From contig OX337236.1 in NCBI GenBank assembly GCA_946965045.2, positions 1,116,001 to 1,180,000 on the forward strand: a stretch of DNA of 64,000 nt. Direction: 5' to 3'. The notes beneath the pieces are model-generated. The model made no database searches. It saw only the letters and a program-made list of their open reading frames with translations, and was not told the origin of the DNA. Position numbers and translations under genes: made by a program. Shown piece after piece: positions 32,259 to 42,048 of this stretch. Within the stretch, counting starts at the first letter, position 1, and every line of letters begins with the position of its first letter. This stretch comes from Epithemia pelagica. Taxonomy: Eukaryota; Bacillariophyta; Bacillariophyceae; Surirellales; Surirellaceae.

Positions 32259-32837
32259 ATGGATCCGAACGATGCCGTTCATCTCATTAAAGAGTGTCTT
32301 GCAGAGGACTGGGATGTCCTGACATTTGCAAGGGCACACCAAGGTGACCATGCAACAGACGCTCTTGACCCAGAATACCCATACAATCGAAAAATTGAAA
32401 ATGTAGCGACAATTTTGAAGCTTGTTCCCCGCATGCAAGAAATCAAACTTGGTGATGTCAAGTTTCGTGACACCAACTCTTATTTCCGCAAGCGATTCAT
32501 GGAGGGCGACTTTGATCGTGACACAACCTTAATCTGTGAATTGCTTTACCGCCGCAAGGATGCGACTGTTGCGTATGCTCGAACTCTCAACGTTGATGAC
32601 CTACTTGAGTTCACGGAACCACTCCGTGATCCTGTCCATGGTGGGACCAACTTCCCTTTGAAGGGATTCTTGTACACTGTTCTCCCTTTCTGGGAAAATC
32701 TTGCCAAGGACCTCACTCCAGCTCCTATTCAAGTCAATTGTCCTATTGGCCTCGCGGTAAAAGATCAAGTTGACCAGATTCTAGAAAAAGGCAATGGAAA
32801 TATTGCTCGCGCTGTTTCACCACAGGAGCTGAGTTAG
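32259..32837 (+). CDS. Hypothetical protein, possibly of transposon origin
   Basis: An ATG at 32259 opens a 192-residue frame ending in TAG. The frame is open upstream to 32013 (FQISLEVLWFAYHLLSKWSA), so the true start may be earlier or lie in an upstream exon. The composition looks coding: WDVLTFARAHQGD, KFRDTNSYFRKRFMEGDFDR and a DPVHGGTNFPLKGFLYTVL segment. I do not recognise a family. The last bases and the 3' flank (32806-32978) are duplicated at 34533-34705, and the 5' flank carries a repeat module shared with 37250-37560. This suggests that the gene belongs to a dispersed repeat. Confidence 0.45.
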   Translation: MDPNDAVHLIKECLAEDWDVLTFARAHQGDHATDALDPEYPYNRKIENVATILKLVPRMQEIKLGDVKFRDTNSYFRKRFMEGDFDRDTTLICELLYRRKDATVAYARTLNVDDLLEFTEPLRDPVHGGTNFPLKGFLYTVLPFWENLAKDLTPAPIQVNCPIGLAVKDQVDQILEKGNGNIARAVSPQELS

Positions 32838-32978
32838 TGCAGATCACGAGAAAAGAAGCTTGCACATAAGAGTTGCCCACTAAATGAAGTCCCAACACTA
32901 TGATAGATTCAAGATAGCATCTCTTATTATTGAATGCTTAGAACTGAAAACTGGGAATCAATGGAGACAAGAGTGTGA
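32806..32978 (+). repeat. 173-bp direct repeat, copy 1
   Basis: It matches 34533-34705 in the same orientation with scattered substitutions. It covers the end of the hypothetical gene at 32259-32837 and its 3' flank. Confidence 0.75.
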
Positions 32979-34244
32979 GGTGGTGTCGATTCCCCAGCTG
33001 CGTGAGTCGCAATGGCCACAGACTTGGGCTCCTCGCTCCCTGACGATGCCGCCAGTGCAGGTGGTACAGACGGCACCACGGCGGAGGGTGTAGTAGCTGT
33101 ACCTCCTCCCACCAGATCAGAGCCACTCACGACCGGTACTTCTTGCAACAAATTGAATCGTTGCTTGCGACATGCGCACAATGGGTGTGGACCCCATCAT
33201 ACCCACAATGGTGGAAGGAGCAGGCGCAGAAACAGCCATCGGTGGATCGGTCGCCAAGATAGGTTGTTGTGGCGGTGGGCCCGACTCGGCTGACGACTGT
33301 TGTGGTTGCAATGGCTGCGAAGAAGAAGACGAAGGTGGGGGCAATGTGGGCGTTAAGGCACTTATCGCATCGCATACTCGACGTCATACTCCTTTTATCC
33401 TGTGAGCCGGCATCTTGGAGTTTCTCGTGCAAATTGTTCTGCCTGCTGTTTCATCAAAGCCATCCGCTGTTTCATGTCTCCTCCTGATGGATTATAATCA
33501 TTATTGGTCTGGTTCGACGGCGAAGAACTGTTGCGAGAAGCAAAGGATCGTACCACACTCATGAGACTACCGACAAATCCAACCCGAAACAACATGTTTG
33601 GAAGTTCTGCAGCGGGGCATAAAGGAATCTACATTCATCATTGTCATTGCGTCCGAGTTCATGAATGACGCTGCTCCAATTAGTGCAATTAACAGAGCGG
33701 CCCCGTGAAAAGAGAGAAGTATCCTTTCCCCGCAGTGGTAGAGAGGGTGCTCAATTTGACCAAGAAGGATCTCAAGGTTTCAATGCAAAATTTTCCTTGT
33801 TCCGCCTTGCGAATGGCCAGTTCGGTACTTTCGGTACTATCTTCTTGATTAAAGACGGGGGCCAACAAATCTCGTTAATTGTCCACAAAGGCAATTGTTT
33901 CATTCATGGAAGTACTCAGGCGATTCCATGTCGTCGTGGCAATTTGTGGTATCGGAATGGTAGTAGTGGGTGGTTCATTGTCCTTTTCCAAATCATTTTG
34001 TGTCACTTGATGGGCCAACCATTGTCGTTGGGGACGTTGATCCAGAACCAAACCAGTTGACAAATCTTTTTCCGATTTGGATCGGTGGTTGGAAGTTGGA
34101 TTGGAGGAGGACTTGGACAAACCACGGTGGTACTTACGAGTACTGCAGTGAGACGAAGATGGTTTTATGGAGTAGGAGTCGTCTTAAAATGGGACGGATA
34201 GCTATAGAGCTCTCAGATATCAGATATTCGGGGTTTGGGGTTTG
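32979..34244. other. Intergenic or decayed DNA
   Basis: Several short frames exist on both strands, for example minus 33395-33595 and minus 33875-34120. Some may be decayed exons of the FAD enzyme fragment upstream on the minus strand, but none shows a family motif. I make no gene call here. Confidence 0.4.
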
Positions 34245-34347
34245 GGGGTCTAGGTCACGACTTTGTTCCTTACCGTTGCTCCAGAGACCCAAGAACACTG
34301 CCATCTCAAGTGGATGTCCTCAAGATAGATAGTTGTAAGAAAGATAC
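34245..34347 (+). repeat. Dispersed repeat module, plus-oriented copy
   Basis: The sequence from GTCTAGGTCAC through TTGTTCCTTACCGTTGCTCC to the AAGATAGATAGTTGTAAGA core recurs inverted at 37447-37560. Its second half recurs at 31925-31985. Confidence 0.7.
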
Positions 34348-34393
34348 AAGAGACACCATCGTGTATCTTGTAATCGTGTCTCTTCAAAAAAGT

Positions 34394-34475
34394 GACAGCA
34401 GTGGCAGTGGGATTCGAACCAACGTCAATCACGACGACGGACCCAATTGGGTAGTCCTCAGCGTTTTCCTTTAGA
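34394..34475 (-). pseudogene. tRNA-Leu-like 3' fragment 2
   Basis: It is built like the fragment at 30690-30765: a B box (GGTTCGAATCC), a T-run terminator (CTTTTTTG) and the same non-tRNA 5' section (AACGCTGAGGACT, CCCAATTGGGTCCG). The acceptor 3' side carries extra bases, so it cannot fold as a normal tRNA. The shared chimeric structure suggests a mobile, possibly SINE-like unit. Confidence 0.55.
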
Positions 34476-34532
34476 TAGAGCTTCTCTCCTATTTCCTATT
34501 GTCAATTCTAGCTACCTCTAGTAAAAGGCAAT

Positions 34533-34705
34533 CTCGCGCTGTTTCACAACAGGAGCTGAATTAGTCCAGATCATGAAGAAAGAAGCTTGTACATAAGAGT
34601 TGCCCACTAACTGAAATCCCAACACTATGATAGATTCAAGATAGCATCTCTGATTATTGAATGTTTAAAACTGAAAACTGGGAATCAACGGAGACAAGAG
34701 TGTGA
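34533..34705 (+). repeat. 173-bp direct repeat, copy 2
   Basis: It matches 32806-32978. Here it is not preceded by the open frame of the hypothetical gene, so it is a truncated copy. Confidence 0.75.
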
Positions 34706-34933
34706 TGGGACGAAGTACAACATCCGGTTGGACAGTCCGGTCTGTCCATTGAAATCATGGACAATCTCTGCGCCCGCATCCATCAAGTTTTCTAGACGGT
34801 GGAAATTTCATTGGTAGCGCCATCCACAGTATCCGTTTCTAGCGCATCACCCACCATACACACGACTGCGCTCCTATGGTTTGCTTTGTTTCGTCAAGGC
34901 AATGTCGTAAATGTCCTGAAATGGTTTCCCTAT

Positions 34934-35830
34934 TCATTCGTCTGGGTTGGTGACGCACATTGGGATTTGGCGCAGGGCTGCTTGTTGCAAACATTCCTCC
35001 AGGGCGGATTGGTACGCTTCTTCATCATCGTGTTGTTTACATCTTCGCACATTGCAAGTCGACCTCGCCACTCTTGCTGCATCATCCGCATTCTTGAATT
35101 GGATTGCCTCTTCTTTTTCGTCATCTTCATTCTCTGGACTGTTGTTGTTGCTGCTTGGTGGAGGAGACTGTGGCTGCGGTGAAGCCGCGCTCTCGGCACA
35201 ACTCCAGTAAACCTCTGGGTCCTGTTGGGTGTGAAGCGGTTGTCCAGGAGGATTGAGTTCCTCGTCATCATCATCATCATCATCAAAGGCCAGACTTGGA
35301 ACAGTTGGTTGACCTTCGTGGAGTTTTCTTGGACGAAGTGGCATCTTCTTCTTCGTCTTGTTTGTCTCGTTGGTCCAGTGCTGTGATCCAATGGCAGCGG
35401 CTTGAGCAAATTGACAGGTGCATCGTCCTCCAACGGGATGGAAATGTCGTCTGCATCGGGCAGTAGCCCTATATGTGCAGGAGTCAATGACAACAACAAA
35501 ATCGTAGGACACTCCTTCCACGACAATTGCTTGAGATGAAGACGATGCGCCGGTTTGTTGTTGGGTTTCAGCGCCATGAGTCAAGTCATTGATTCTTTTC
35601 CCAAAATGCACGGTATCCTCGGACAAGGAGTCATACAAAAACTTCCACAGATTCCCGTAGAAAAAAGATCCTTGATGACGAGAAGCTCGTTGATTTCGTC
35701 GCATCATGGGCTTACCAACAAGGGCCTCCCAAGCCAGACTTGCACAAATCCCAAGCCACTTCCTTTTTCATGCAGAGGGCCAGAGGCGCGTTCGTATACA
35801 TCCATCTTTTCAAAAAGACCGTGGGCCTAG
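34934..35830 (-). pseudogene. FAD-dependent monooxygenase-like fragment, frameshifted
   Basis: On the minus strand near 35830-35700 one frame reads MDVYERASGPLHEKGSGLGF, the dinucleotide-fold segment that ends in the E-R pair of FAD monooxygenases. A different frame then continues with LWKFLYDSLSEDTVHFGKRI and a degraded form of the second FAD-binding motif (DFVVVIDS in place of the usual D-x-V-x-G-A-D-G). The N-terminal GxGxxG is not recognisable. The family hydroxylates small aromatic or terpenoid substrates, but the substrate here cannot be named. The frame changes and missing motif make it a pseudogene. Adjacent repeats suggest that rearrangement destroyed it. Confidence 0.4.
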
Positions 35831-36229
35831 AGTAATCGTCCTCGGACATTAGTGAAGCCCCAGCAGTATCAAGCCTTCCCTCCGTGCGTCCCTCTGTCCC
35901 AGCAGCCGTCCTCCAACAACCGACAACCGTGTAGAAAACCAATCACGCCACTGTCAGTATTTTATCATAAAAAATGGGGATCTTCACGGACATCCAGCTC
36001 ATCATCAGCATTTTCAATCATTCAGAAACGTTCAAAAATATGAAGATAACATCTTCGAACCAAGAGCCGCACCGATGTTTTGACCATAGTCACGATTGAC
36101 AATCAATGGCCCTGCCTGGCTGAAGTTCCACTGGGCTGATAGTTGTCAGCAAAAGAATACACAACAGTTCGCTAATCCACCCGCTAGGAGGGTAAACCTT
36201 AGCGCTCCCAACTTCAACATCAAAAGGAT
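35831..36229. other. Intergenic DNA upstream of tRNA-Leu 3' end
   Basis: I see no gene. CAATCAATGGCCCTGC near 36100 repeats a stretch also present in the M14 gene near 29350 (ACAATCAATGGGCCTGCAATGG), with TTCCACTGGG following in both. It may be a small duplicated scrap of that gene. Confidence 0.4.
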
Positions 36230-36332
36230 GACAGCTGTGGGATTCGAACCCACGCCAACTAAGACAACGGAGCTAATCAAACCGTTTGGTTTTACCTTAA
36301 CGTTGCGCCTTGGACCGCTCGGCCAAGCTGTC
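36230..36332 (-). tRNA. tRNA-Leu(AAG) with anticodon-loop intron
   Basis: The minus strand folds as a complete tRNA. The acceptor GACAGCT pairs perfectly with AGCTGTC. The D-stem GCC/GGC flanks a Leu-type D-loop (GAGCGGTCCAA). The anticodon stem CAACG pairs with CGTTG, and the T-arm is GTGGG TTCGAAT CCCAC. The loop reads TT-AAG-G, so the anticodon is AAG. About 24 extra bases follow position 37, the standard place for nuclear tRNA introns. The 11-base variable arm fits a class II (Leu) tRNA. A TTTT run follows at the 3' side (36222-36225) and can terminate Pol III. Confidence 0.85.
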
Positions 36333-37334
36333 ACTGTAAATTAATTGAAATTTAGTTACCATTACATTGACTTACGACACCACTGCTCACAATTCACAAT
36401 AGATTGACTTTCGACGTTCGCTGCTCACAATTATTTTATTAAGGCTTCTAGGAAATTATTGAAATTATTGTGCGAGCGGGAGGTAGTGACCGAAAATTCG
36501 CGCAGAAAAACGGACAAAGGCACCACATCCAAACTCGAGGCATGGACTCAAAATCTTGTATTCCTACACACCGCACCCTCGGAGGAAGTGGCGCGACTCT
36601 GGATTCGACTCACCAGACAATCCTAAAATAAGGATTCACTTCCTCGACAGGATTCGAGCCGACAGCATTCAACAACCCTGATGGCACGAAGGTTGTCTCG
36701 TGGCATGATACTCTCGAATATGTCGCCGAATAGCAACAACGAACCCTACCACCAACAGGGACGCTCACAGGGATGGTCCCGTCCAATTTCCCTAGGACAC
36801 TGCTACTGCGGATGATGGCACCACCAAGCCAGCCAAGACCTCGTCCACCATTCTTCCCTTATGTTTCACCAACGGCGGCGTGGTCCAATTTCATGTCCAT
36901 CAAATTGTGCAGGGCGACGTGTTGATTCAATGTCGTCACGTGAAACCACGGCGCAAGAATGCCAACCGGTTCGCACTGGGTTGCTCGCAGTGTGTTGTAT
37001 TCCCGAACGATCCATGCGTGTTGCTCCTTGATTTCACCCTGTGAAGAACGATTTGAAGAACCAGCAGTCCGACAATTGCGAGAGGAACAGACCATGGCTC
37101 TCACCCAAGAGAGCGTGGCCAAGGAACCCAAAGCCCTGCAGAATCCAAATTTGTTGCTTGCCGTGGAATACGTGACGAGTATAATGCACAAATTCCTTTG
37201 TTTCGGTTCCATGACAAACAATCCTTGATCATTACCACTTCAGAAGACGAACTGAAGAACATAGATCATTTACTTTTCCTGAGCAGAATCCAGTGAACGG
37301 GACTACGGTTGCCTCTTCCCTACAATGACTGCGT
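36333..37334. other. Intergenic DNA
   Basis: No recognised gene. A minus-strand open stretch at 36859-37221 looks partly protein-like but has no family motif. From about 37250, sequence related to 32011-32110 (a CCAGTGAACGGGACT motif) begins. Confidence 0.4.
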
Positions 37335-37424
37335 GTTGAGGATGTTGATAACTTTCCCCCGGCAGAGGAGAGTCCTCTACCGGGGGAAGTCCGCTACCGT
37401 GGGAAAGTTATCAACATGCTCAAC
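37335..37424. repeat. Long nested foldback (hairpin)
   Basis: The outer arms are GTTGAGGATGTTGATAACTT with CCC at 37335-37358 and the near-complement ending at 37424 (GGGAAAGTTATCAACATGCT). Inside, CCCCCGGCAGAGGA (37356-37369) pairs with TCCTCTACCGGGGG (37373-37386) around a 3-base loop. The left arm is related to 32011-32050. Confidence 0.85.
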
Positions 37425-37446
37425 AGCAGCAACAAGATTTGAAATC

Positions 37447-37560
37447 TTTCTTAGAACTATCTATCTTGAGGACCTCCACTTGAGATGGTAGTGTTCTCGG
37501 GTCTCTGGTCTCTGGAGCAACGGTAAGGAACAAAGTAGTGACCTAGATCGTATTGTAATA
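37447..37560 (-). repeat. Dispersed repeat module, inverted copy
   Basis: This is the reverse complement of the module at 34245-34347, including the TTCCTTACCGTTGCTCC and AAGATAGATAGTT segments. Together with the copy at 31925-31985 it shows a repeat family in both orientations. Confidence 0.7.
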
Positions 37561-38089
37561 ACCTATCTATAATTCAATGTCATTTTTACGCAGGGACGTG
37601 CACGAGATATTTTCCACGACGACTGGTCTTTCGAAAAAAGCCCATTGCGAAAGAAAATGTAAGGGGAATCACCGTGAAATTTGAAAATCAGTCAATGGAA
37701 CCCCGTTTGTCGCCACATAATGGGATCATTCTTGTCAAACCAAGTGCTTATGGTGGAACAAGGAATTGAATTGAAAGGTACATGAAACGACACTATTTTT
37801 CAAACAAGTTGTAACCTCTACCTACTCCTACCGTCTAGGCCGGTGTACTGCTACCCTCTCTCTAGAGAGACAAAGAGCAGAGAGGTAGATGACATAACTT
37901 TTCAATTACGCCCTAGATTTTTCGCGACAAGATTATCAATAATTTTGTATGCTTTTCTTATAGACAGGACGCTGGTAAGGAACACAGTAGACGTTCGTAC
38001 TTACTTCATGGAGGGCAACTATTGTAGACATCGGTGGACCAGAGCAAAGAACATTTGGAAATTGGTACAACTACTTGACTCAGTTCACC
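37561..38089. other. Upstream region of the RRM gene
   Basis: Intergenic; it presumably includes the promoter and 5' UTR of the gene at 38090. No specific element could be assigned. Confidence 0.45.
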
Positions 38090-38764
38090 ATGATCACGAC
38101 ATTACGCTTTTTGTTGTTGTTGATTGCTGCTCTAGCGTCTGCGTCGACCTATGGATTCACGTTCTGTCCAAGATCCATCATTCCGTCTCCCGCTACGAGG
38201 TCAACAAACAGTAAGACAACATCGACGACACAACTTCTCGAAACGGCATCCCAACAAGCGGAATACGGAAAGTCTCTCGAACTTCCCAAAACTTACGTGA
38301 AATGTGGGAAGTGCCAAACAGTCTATGCTGTTCAAGCATCAGATCTTGGTGATAAGGGCCGGGGGCGTCGTTTGGGTTGTTCTGTATGTGGACACTCTTG
38401 GTATCAATCAAAAGATCGACTCATGACTCTGCGGGATGGCTTTGAAATGATTGAGTTGCCTGAAAGTGATAAGGAGAGAATTGAGTTAAATATGAAAGAA
38501 GGCAAGTCGCCAGGTTTTACTGGCGATGTCAAGCTGTATGTTGGCAATATTTCTTTTGAATGTCATGAAGACGATCTGAGAAATTTGTTTGAAAGTGTTG
38601 GATCGGTGGGTGATGTCAGCTTAGTTCGTGATGACGAGGGAAAGAACCGTGGCTTTGGGTTTGTCACTATGCGGACCAAGGAGGACGGCGAAAAGGCCTT
38701 GGAGGAACTCAATGGATCCAGTATTCGCGGACGAAGCATCGCTGTTCGTGAGTCGACAAACTAA
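38090..38764 (+). CDS. Zinc-ribbon and RRM RNA-binding protein, probably organellar
   Basis: 224 residues from the first in-frame ATG to TAA. The N-terminus is hydrophobic and signal-like (ITTLRFLLLLIAALASAS), followed by an aromatic-containing, Ser/Thr-rich basic stretch. That arrangement resembles a diatom plastid bipartite presequence, although the exact cleavage motif is not the classic ASAFAP. An MJ0042-type zinc ribbon has Cys 72, 75, 97 and 100 (KCGKC and GCSVCGHSW). One RRM covers about 147-222 with RNP2 LYVGNI (149-154) and RNP1 KNRGFGFV (185-192). The likely role is RNA binding in post-transcriptional control inside an organelle (inference). It stands alone, facing the convergent gene at 38917. 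Confidence 0.85.
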   Translation: MITTLRFLLLLIAALASASTYGFTFCPRSIIPSPATRSTNSKTTSTTQLLETASQQAEYGKSLELPKTYVKCGKCQTVYAVQASDLGDKGRGRRLGCSVCGHSWYQSKDRLMTLRDGFEMIELPESDKERIELNMKEGKSPGFTGDVKLYVGNISFECHEDDLRNLFESVGSVGDVSLVRDDEGKNRGFGFVTMRTKEDGEKALEELNGSSIRGRSIAVRESTN

Positions 38765-38916
38765 TCGGAGAAGAACTCAGCAAGACACGCAACCACACAA
38801 GATAACGCTTCACTACTCTTGATGTATAATATCCAACGCAGCACAGCTCGGTATGTATAATGGTCTAAGCAAAAATTGGTCTCCTCTATAGAAAAAACAA
38901 AGCACAAGGATCCATG

Positions 38917-39864
38917 CTATACCTTTCGTTGAAAATAGGGGATTTTCCATCCGAAATTGCGTCCTGCTGCCGCCATTTGGTTCCATGTGAGAAGTAACTG
39001 CCGCTGTAGATCAGTTTCCACGGTGAGGCAGTATTCCTCTGATACAGATCGCCAAGTTGATTGATAGAGATGCTTTGATAAAGCTACGGCATCAGGGGAT
39101 CGTTCCACAATGTTCTTCGTCAGCTCCTTAGCCTCTGCTAGAGGATCGGCTGCGGTACGAGTAATCAAATGAATGCGGGCGGCTTCCTCACCTGTGATGA
39201 TTCTCCCAGTCATGGTGAGTTCTTTGGCAACATCAATCGAAACCAATTCTCTTAATGTGACACTCGCACTCATGTCCGGAATCAAGCCCCACTTCGTTTC
39301 CATAATGGACAATTTACAATCGGGCGTGGCCAGTCGAAAGTCGGCACCCAAGGCTATCTGCATCCCCCCGCCAAAACACATTCCATGCAAGCAAGCAATC
39401 ACAGGAACATTCAGCTGTCTCCATTGATATCCTAGTTCTTGCGCTAAATTGGCATTTTGTCCATCCGCTCTGTCCAGTAACTCCCGAAGTAACTTATACG
39501 GGTTCCCTTGTGTTCCATCCTTGATGATGGATGGTACATCTAGACCAGAACAGAATGCCCTCCCAGTTCCAGAAAGAATCACTGCACGCACTTCCTTGTC
39601 ATTGCTGATCTTCTTTCCAGTTTCCGACAAAGCCTTGAACATTTTCATGTCCAGCGCATTCAGTTTTTCTGGTCGGTTTAAGGTAACATGACATATGCCC
39701 TGATTGTCCTTGTCAATCTTTACTCGATCATGCAGAACTTCCGAATTGAGTTGGAGCGACTGGGCTGAAGAGTGAAAGAGTCTTTTATGGCTTCTATGAA
39801 GCACATGGCTGTTGTTCCAAAGAGAATGGTGCAAACAACAACGGCGTGATGCGTGAAAGAACAT
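38917..39864 (-). CDS. Enoyl-CoA hydratase/isomerase family protein, mitochondrial-type
   Basis: 315 residues from the ATG at 39862-39864 to TAG at 38917. The first 40 or so residues are rich in Arg, His and Ser without acids (RLFHSSA near the end), typical of a mitochondrial presequence. The crotonase fold follows, with oxyanion-hole segments GRAFCSGLD and HGMCFGGGMQIALGADFRLA. The third catalytic region reads ETKWGLIPDMSAS: an Asp stands where hydratases often have Gly, and the usual hydratase Glu pair is not clearly present. Subfamily (hydratase, dienoyl-CoA isomerase or other) therefore stays open. It probably acts in acyl-CoA breakdown. A 746-bp MITE ends 66 bp upstream of the ATG and must overlap the promoter. 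Confidence 0.88.
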   Translation of the reverse strand: MFFHASRRCCLHHSLWNNSHVLHRSHKRLFHSSAQSLQLNSEVLHDRVKIDKDNQGICHVTLNRPEKLNALDMKMFKALSETGKKISNDKEVRAVILSGTGRAFCSGLDVPSIIKDGTQGNPYKLLRELLDRADGQNANLAQELGYQWRQLNVPVIACLHGMCFGGGMQIALGADFRLATPDCKLSIMETKWGLIPDMSASVTLRELVSIDVAKELTMTGRIITGEEAARIHLITRTAADPLAEAKELTKNIVERSPDAVALSKHLYQSTWRSVSEEYCLTVETDLQRQLLLTWNQMAAAGRNFGWKIPYFQRKV

Positions 39865-39919
39865 CGAGCAGATTTCCGAAGATACCAAAATGATGAAAAC
39901 ATGAGATCTTGATGAGGAG

Positions 39920-39929
39920 ATGGGAAATG
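39920..39929. repeat. 10-bp target-site duplication of the MITE
   Basis: ATGGGAAATG at 39920-39929 is repeated exactly at 40677-40686, flanking the inverted-repeat element. Nine to eleven bases is characteristic of Mutator-like transposition. Confidence 0.8.
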
Positions 39930-40676
39930 CACCCCCTAGCGGGGGTGGCTAAGAGGGTTTAATTTCGTGTAGCCACCCCCATCTCTCTGGTATCCGGTCT
40001 AGTCGGCAGGTATATCTCATTTTCACAAGCACGATAACAACACGACAATCAAACTTTGTTGTTGCTGGTGACCTCCTATGATCACCCCATCATGATCCGA
40101 CCATCGTGTGATTCATATTAGTACCATGGTAGTGCATTGTGAGCGGCACAGTGCATGAGGGTCACTCTAGGCAAGGATGAAAATAGTGGCCCAGCATTAT
40201 GGCATGACACAAGACCATGATGGCCCCAAAAACACATGGGAATAGAGGTCCTGCTGTCGATACACTCCGTTACTACTGTTGTGTATATTGTGTACCATTA
40301 GGCGTCGAAACAATGAATGATAAGAGCCATACATCCCTCTGAGATGCTTCGTTCGAAATGGTGAGGCGTTGCTTCCGTTTGACCGTGCCACGAGGCATGG
40401 TGCCTGTGAACCAGCTCCACAATAGACTCAACCTTCATATTTTGGCCATGCAGATGTATCCTACGCTATTGGTTAGAGGCCTATGACTCGCCCGACAGGT
40501 ACCAAGTGTCAAAATAGGTGCACAACAACAGGTGCAACACCGAGGTCCGTGTTGTTATCGCGATGGATGGAATGAGATATGCCTGCCGACTAGAAACAGG
40601 TTATTTTTCTACGAACCAGAGAGATGGGGGTGTTTCAACGAAATTACAACCTCAAAAACATCCCCGCTAGGGGGTG
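39930..40676. mobile_element. Mutator-like MITE (non-autonomous DNA transposon)
   Basis: A 747-bp element has terminal inverted repeats of about 90-105 bp. The left end starts CACCCCCTAGCGGGG, and the right end (reverse complement) starts identically. Further in, both arms share CACCCCCATCTCTCTGG and TAGTCGGCAGG(T/C)ATATCTCAT. The arms are diverged with small indels. A 10-bp duplication flanks the element. There is no transposase frame inside. It sits between the divergent genes at 38917-39864 and 41095-42048, close to the start of the former. Confidence 0.82.
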
Positions 40677-40686
40677 ATGGGAAATG

Positions 40687-41094
40687 GACGCCTTCCTATT
40701 GTAAATCCTATCGGGACTTCATCCTGTGGTCTTACAAGAATTAACCGCTATTAAACGGCCAATATATGAGGACATAAAATCTAGTGTAATATTTCAGTCC
40801 CAACTTGTATCTGTCATTGAATTTATCATTTCTCCAATCTAGGTATTAGCTAGAAATTTCGCTCGGCGAGGCGAGAGTGCTGTCCCTGCGTGTTTTTTCC
40901 GTCAGCATCCGCCGCCAAATTAATGAAAAAAGCGAGGAACGTGTTGTGCCGGTTGGTGTTTGGATCTTATCGCTCTGCCTTCGCGTTCGTGTATGCGTGT
41001 GGTGTGTGGTGTGCCTTGCGACAGCAGCAGAACGGCAAAACTTTATCGAAGCGTTTCGCGCTGCTTCTATTGGATCAAATAGTTCTAGCTGACC
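40687..41094. other. Upstream region of the DUF1664-like gene
   Basis: Intergenic; it presumably contains the promoter and 5' UTR for the gene at 41095. No element was recognised. Confidence 0.45.
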
Positions 41095-42048
41095 ATGAGT
41101 TCCGTTGTCGCTCGTGGACCAATCCAAGCCTTTCTTGGTGGAGCCACAGGACAATGGTTTGTGTTGGGAGCTGGAGCTATTGCGCTGTTTCCGGAACGGG
41201 TTGATAAATTGCTTGGTACGAGCTTTGAAAAGACTATTGCGGCGTTCATCAAGGCCGCACCAAAATCATCCACGTCAGATGCCCCTTCACCGATTGTAAT
41301 CCACACTGGAACTAGCAAGTCGGATGAAGGAAATACCTTTGTCACTACGATTGTGAAATATGGATGTGGAGCAGGAACAATTTGGATTGCGTACATGATT
41401 GCCGCAAATATGCTTCCGGAGTGGGCGAAGGACATGCTCCCGGTCTCGCGCAAGTTTTTCGATCGTGCGGTAACCAATTTGGGCAAGGGCATTTTGAATG
41501 TGAAGAATGCTTTGAGCCGGCAAATCGCTAATTTGAGTGCGAAACAAGATGATCTTTCGAAGAAACAGAGCGAAACACACACGGAAGTAGTTAACCTTCA
41601 ATCGCAATTGGGAGAGGCCCGTCAAGATTTGAGTGTAATGAACGAGTCTTTGGGTCGCTGTGAGGGACAATTGGAGACAGCCGAGCGCTTACAAATATAC
41701 ACTTCTCGTGGGGTCAAGTTGCTCGTACGATGTGTTGCCAGTGTTATGCCAGGAAATGACCGCATCATGTCGGAGTTGTTGCAGTTCACCAAGGAAGGCG
41801 AATCTCTCCAACAAAAGAAAGAGGAAGACAACAAGATGTTGGAATCCCGTCGTGAATCGGAAGCCCAGAAGGAGATCATGAAGTTGACCTCTCCAGCGGC
41901 AACACCCGCTTCCTCGACCCACAAGGCCGGATTCGTTTCCCCCGAGAATGAACATCCTCAGCAAAGGAACGAATATTCCGAAGAAGGCCTCCAAGAACTT
42001 TTGACGTTGGTCCGCGAAGGCAAGATCCACTCCTTGTCTAGTGTTTAG
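41095..42048 (+). CDS. DUF1664-like coiled-coil membrane protein
   Basis: 317 residues from ATG to TAG. A short N-terminal hydrophobic stretch (GQWFVLGAGAIALF, about 19-32) and a second one (GAGTIWIAYMIAANMLP, about 92-108) suggest membrane anchoring. From about residue 112 there is a long helical region with heptad-like spacing (VKNALSRQIANLSAKQDDLS and onward to about 195), predicted to form a coiled coil. The C-terminus is charged and disordered. The layout resembles the DUF1664 family of plants and algae, whose function is unknown, so the family call is moderate. No catalytic residues are evident. Confidence 0.65.
   Translation: MSSVVARGPIQAFLGGATGQWFVLGAGAIALFPERVDKLLGTSFEKTIAAFIKAAPKSSTSDAPSPIVIHTGTSKSDEGNTFVTTIVKYGCGAGTIWIAYMIAANMLPEWAKDMLPVSRKFFDRAVTNLGKGILNVKNALSRQIANLSAKQDDLSKKQSETHTEVVNLQSQLGEARQDLSVMNESLGRCEGQLETAERLQIYTSRGVKLLVRCVASVMPGNDRIMSELLQFTKEGESLQQKKEEDNKMLESRRESEAQKEIMKLTSPAATPASSTHKAGFVSPENEHPQQRNEYSEEGLQELLTLVREGKIHSLSSV

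Noticed and set aside
36590-36680. GGATTCGAGCC and TGGATTCGACTC, resembling tRNA T-arms
   Set aside because: No acceptor, D-arm or anticodon arm could be folded around them.
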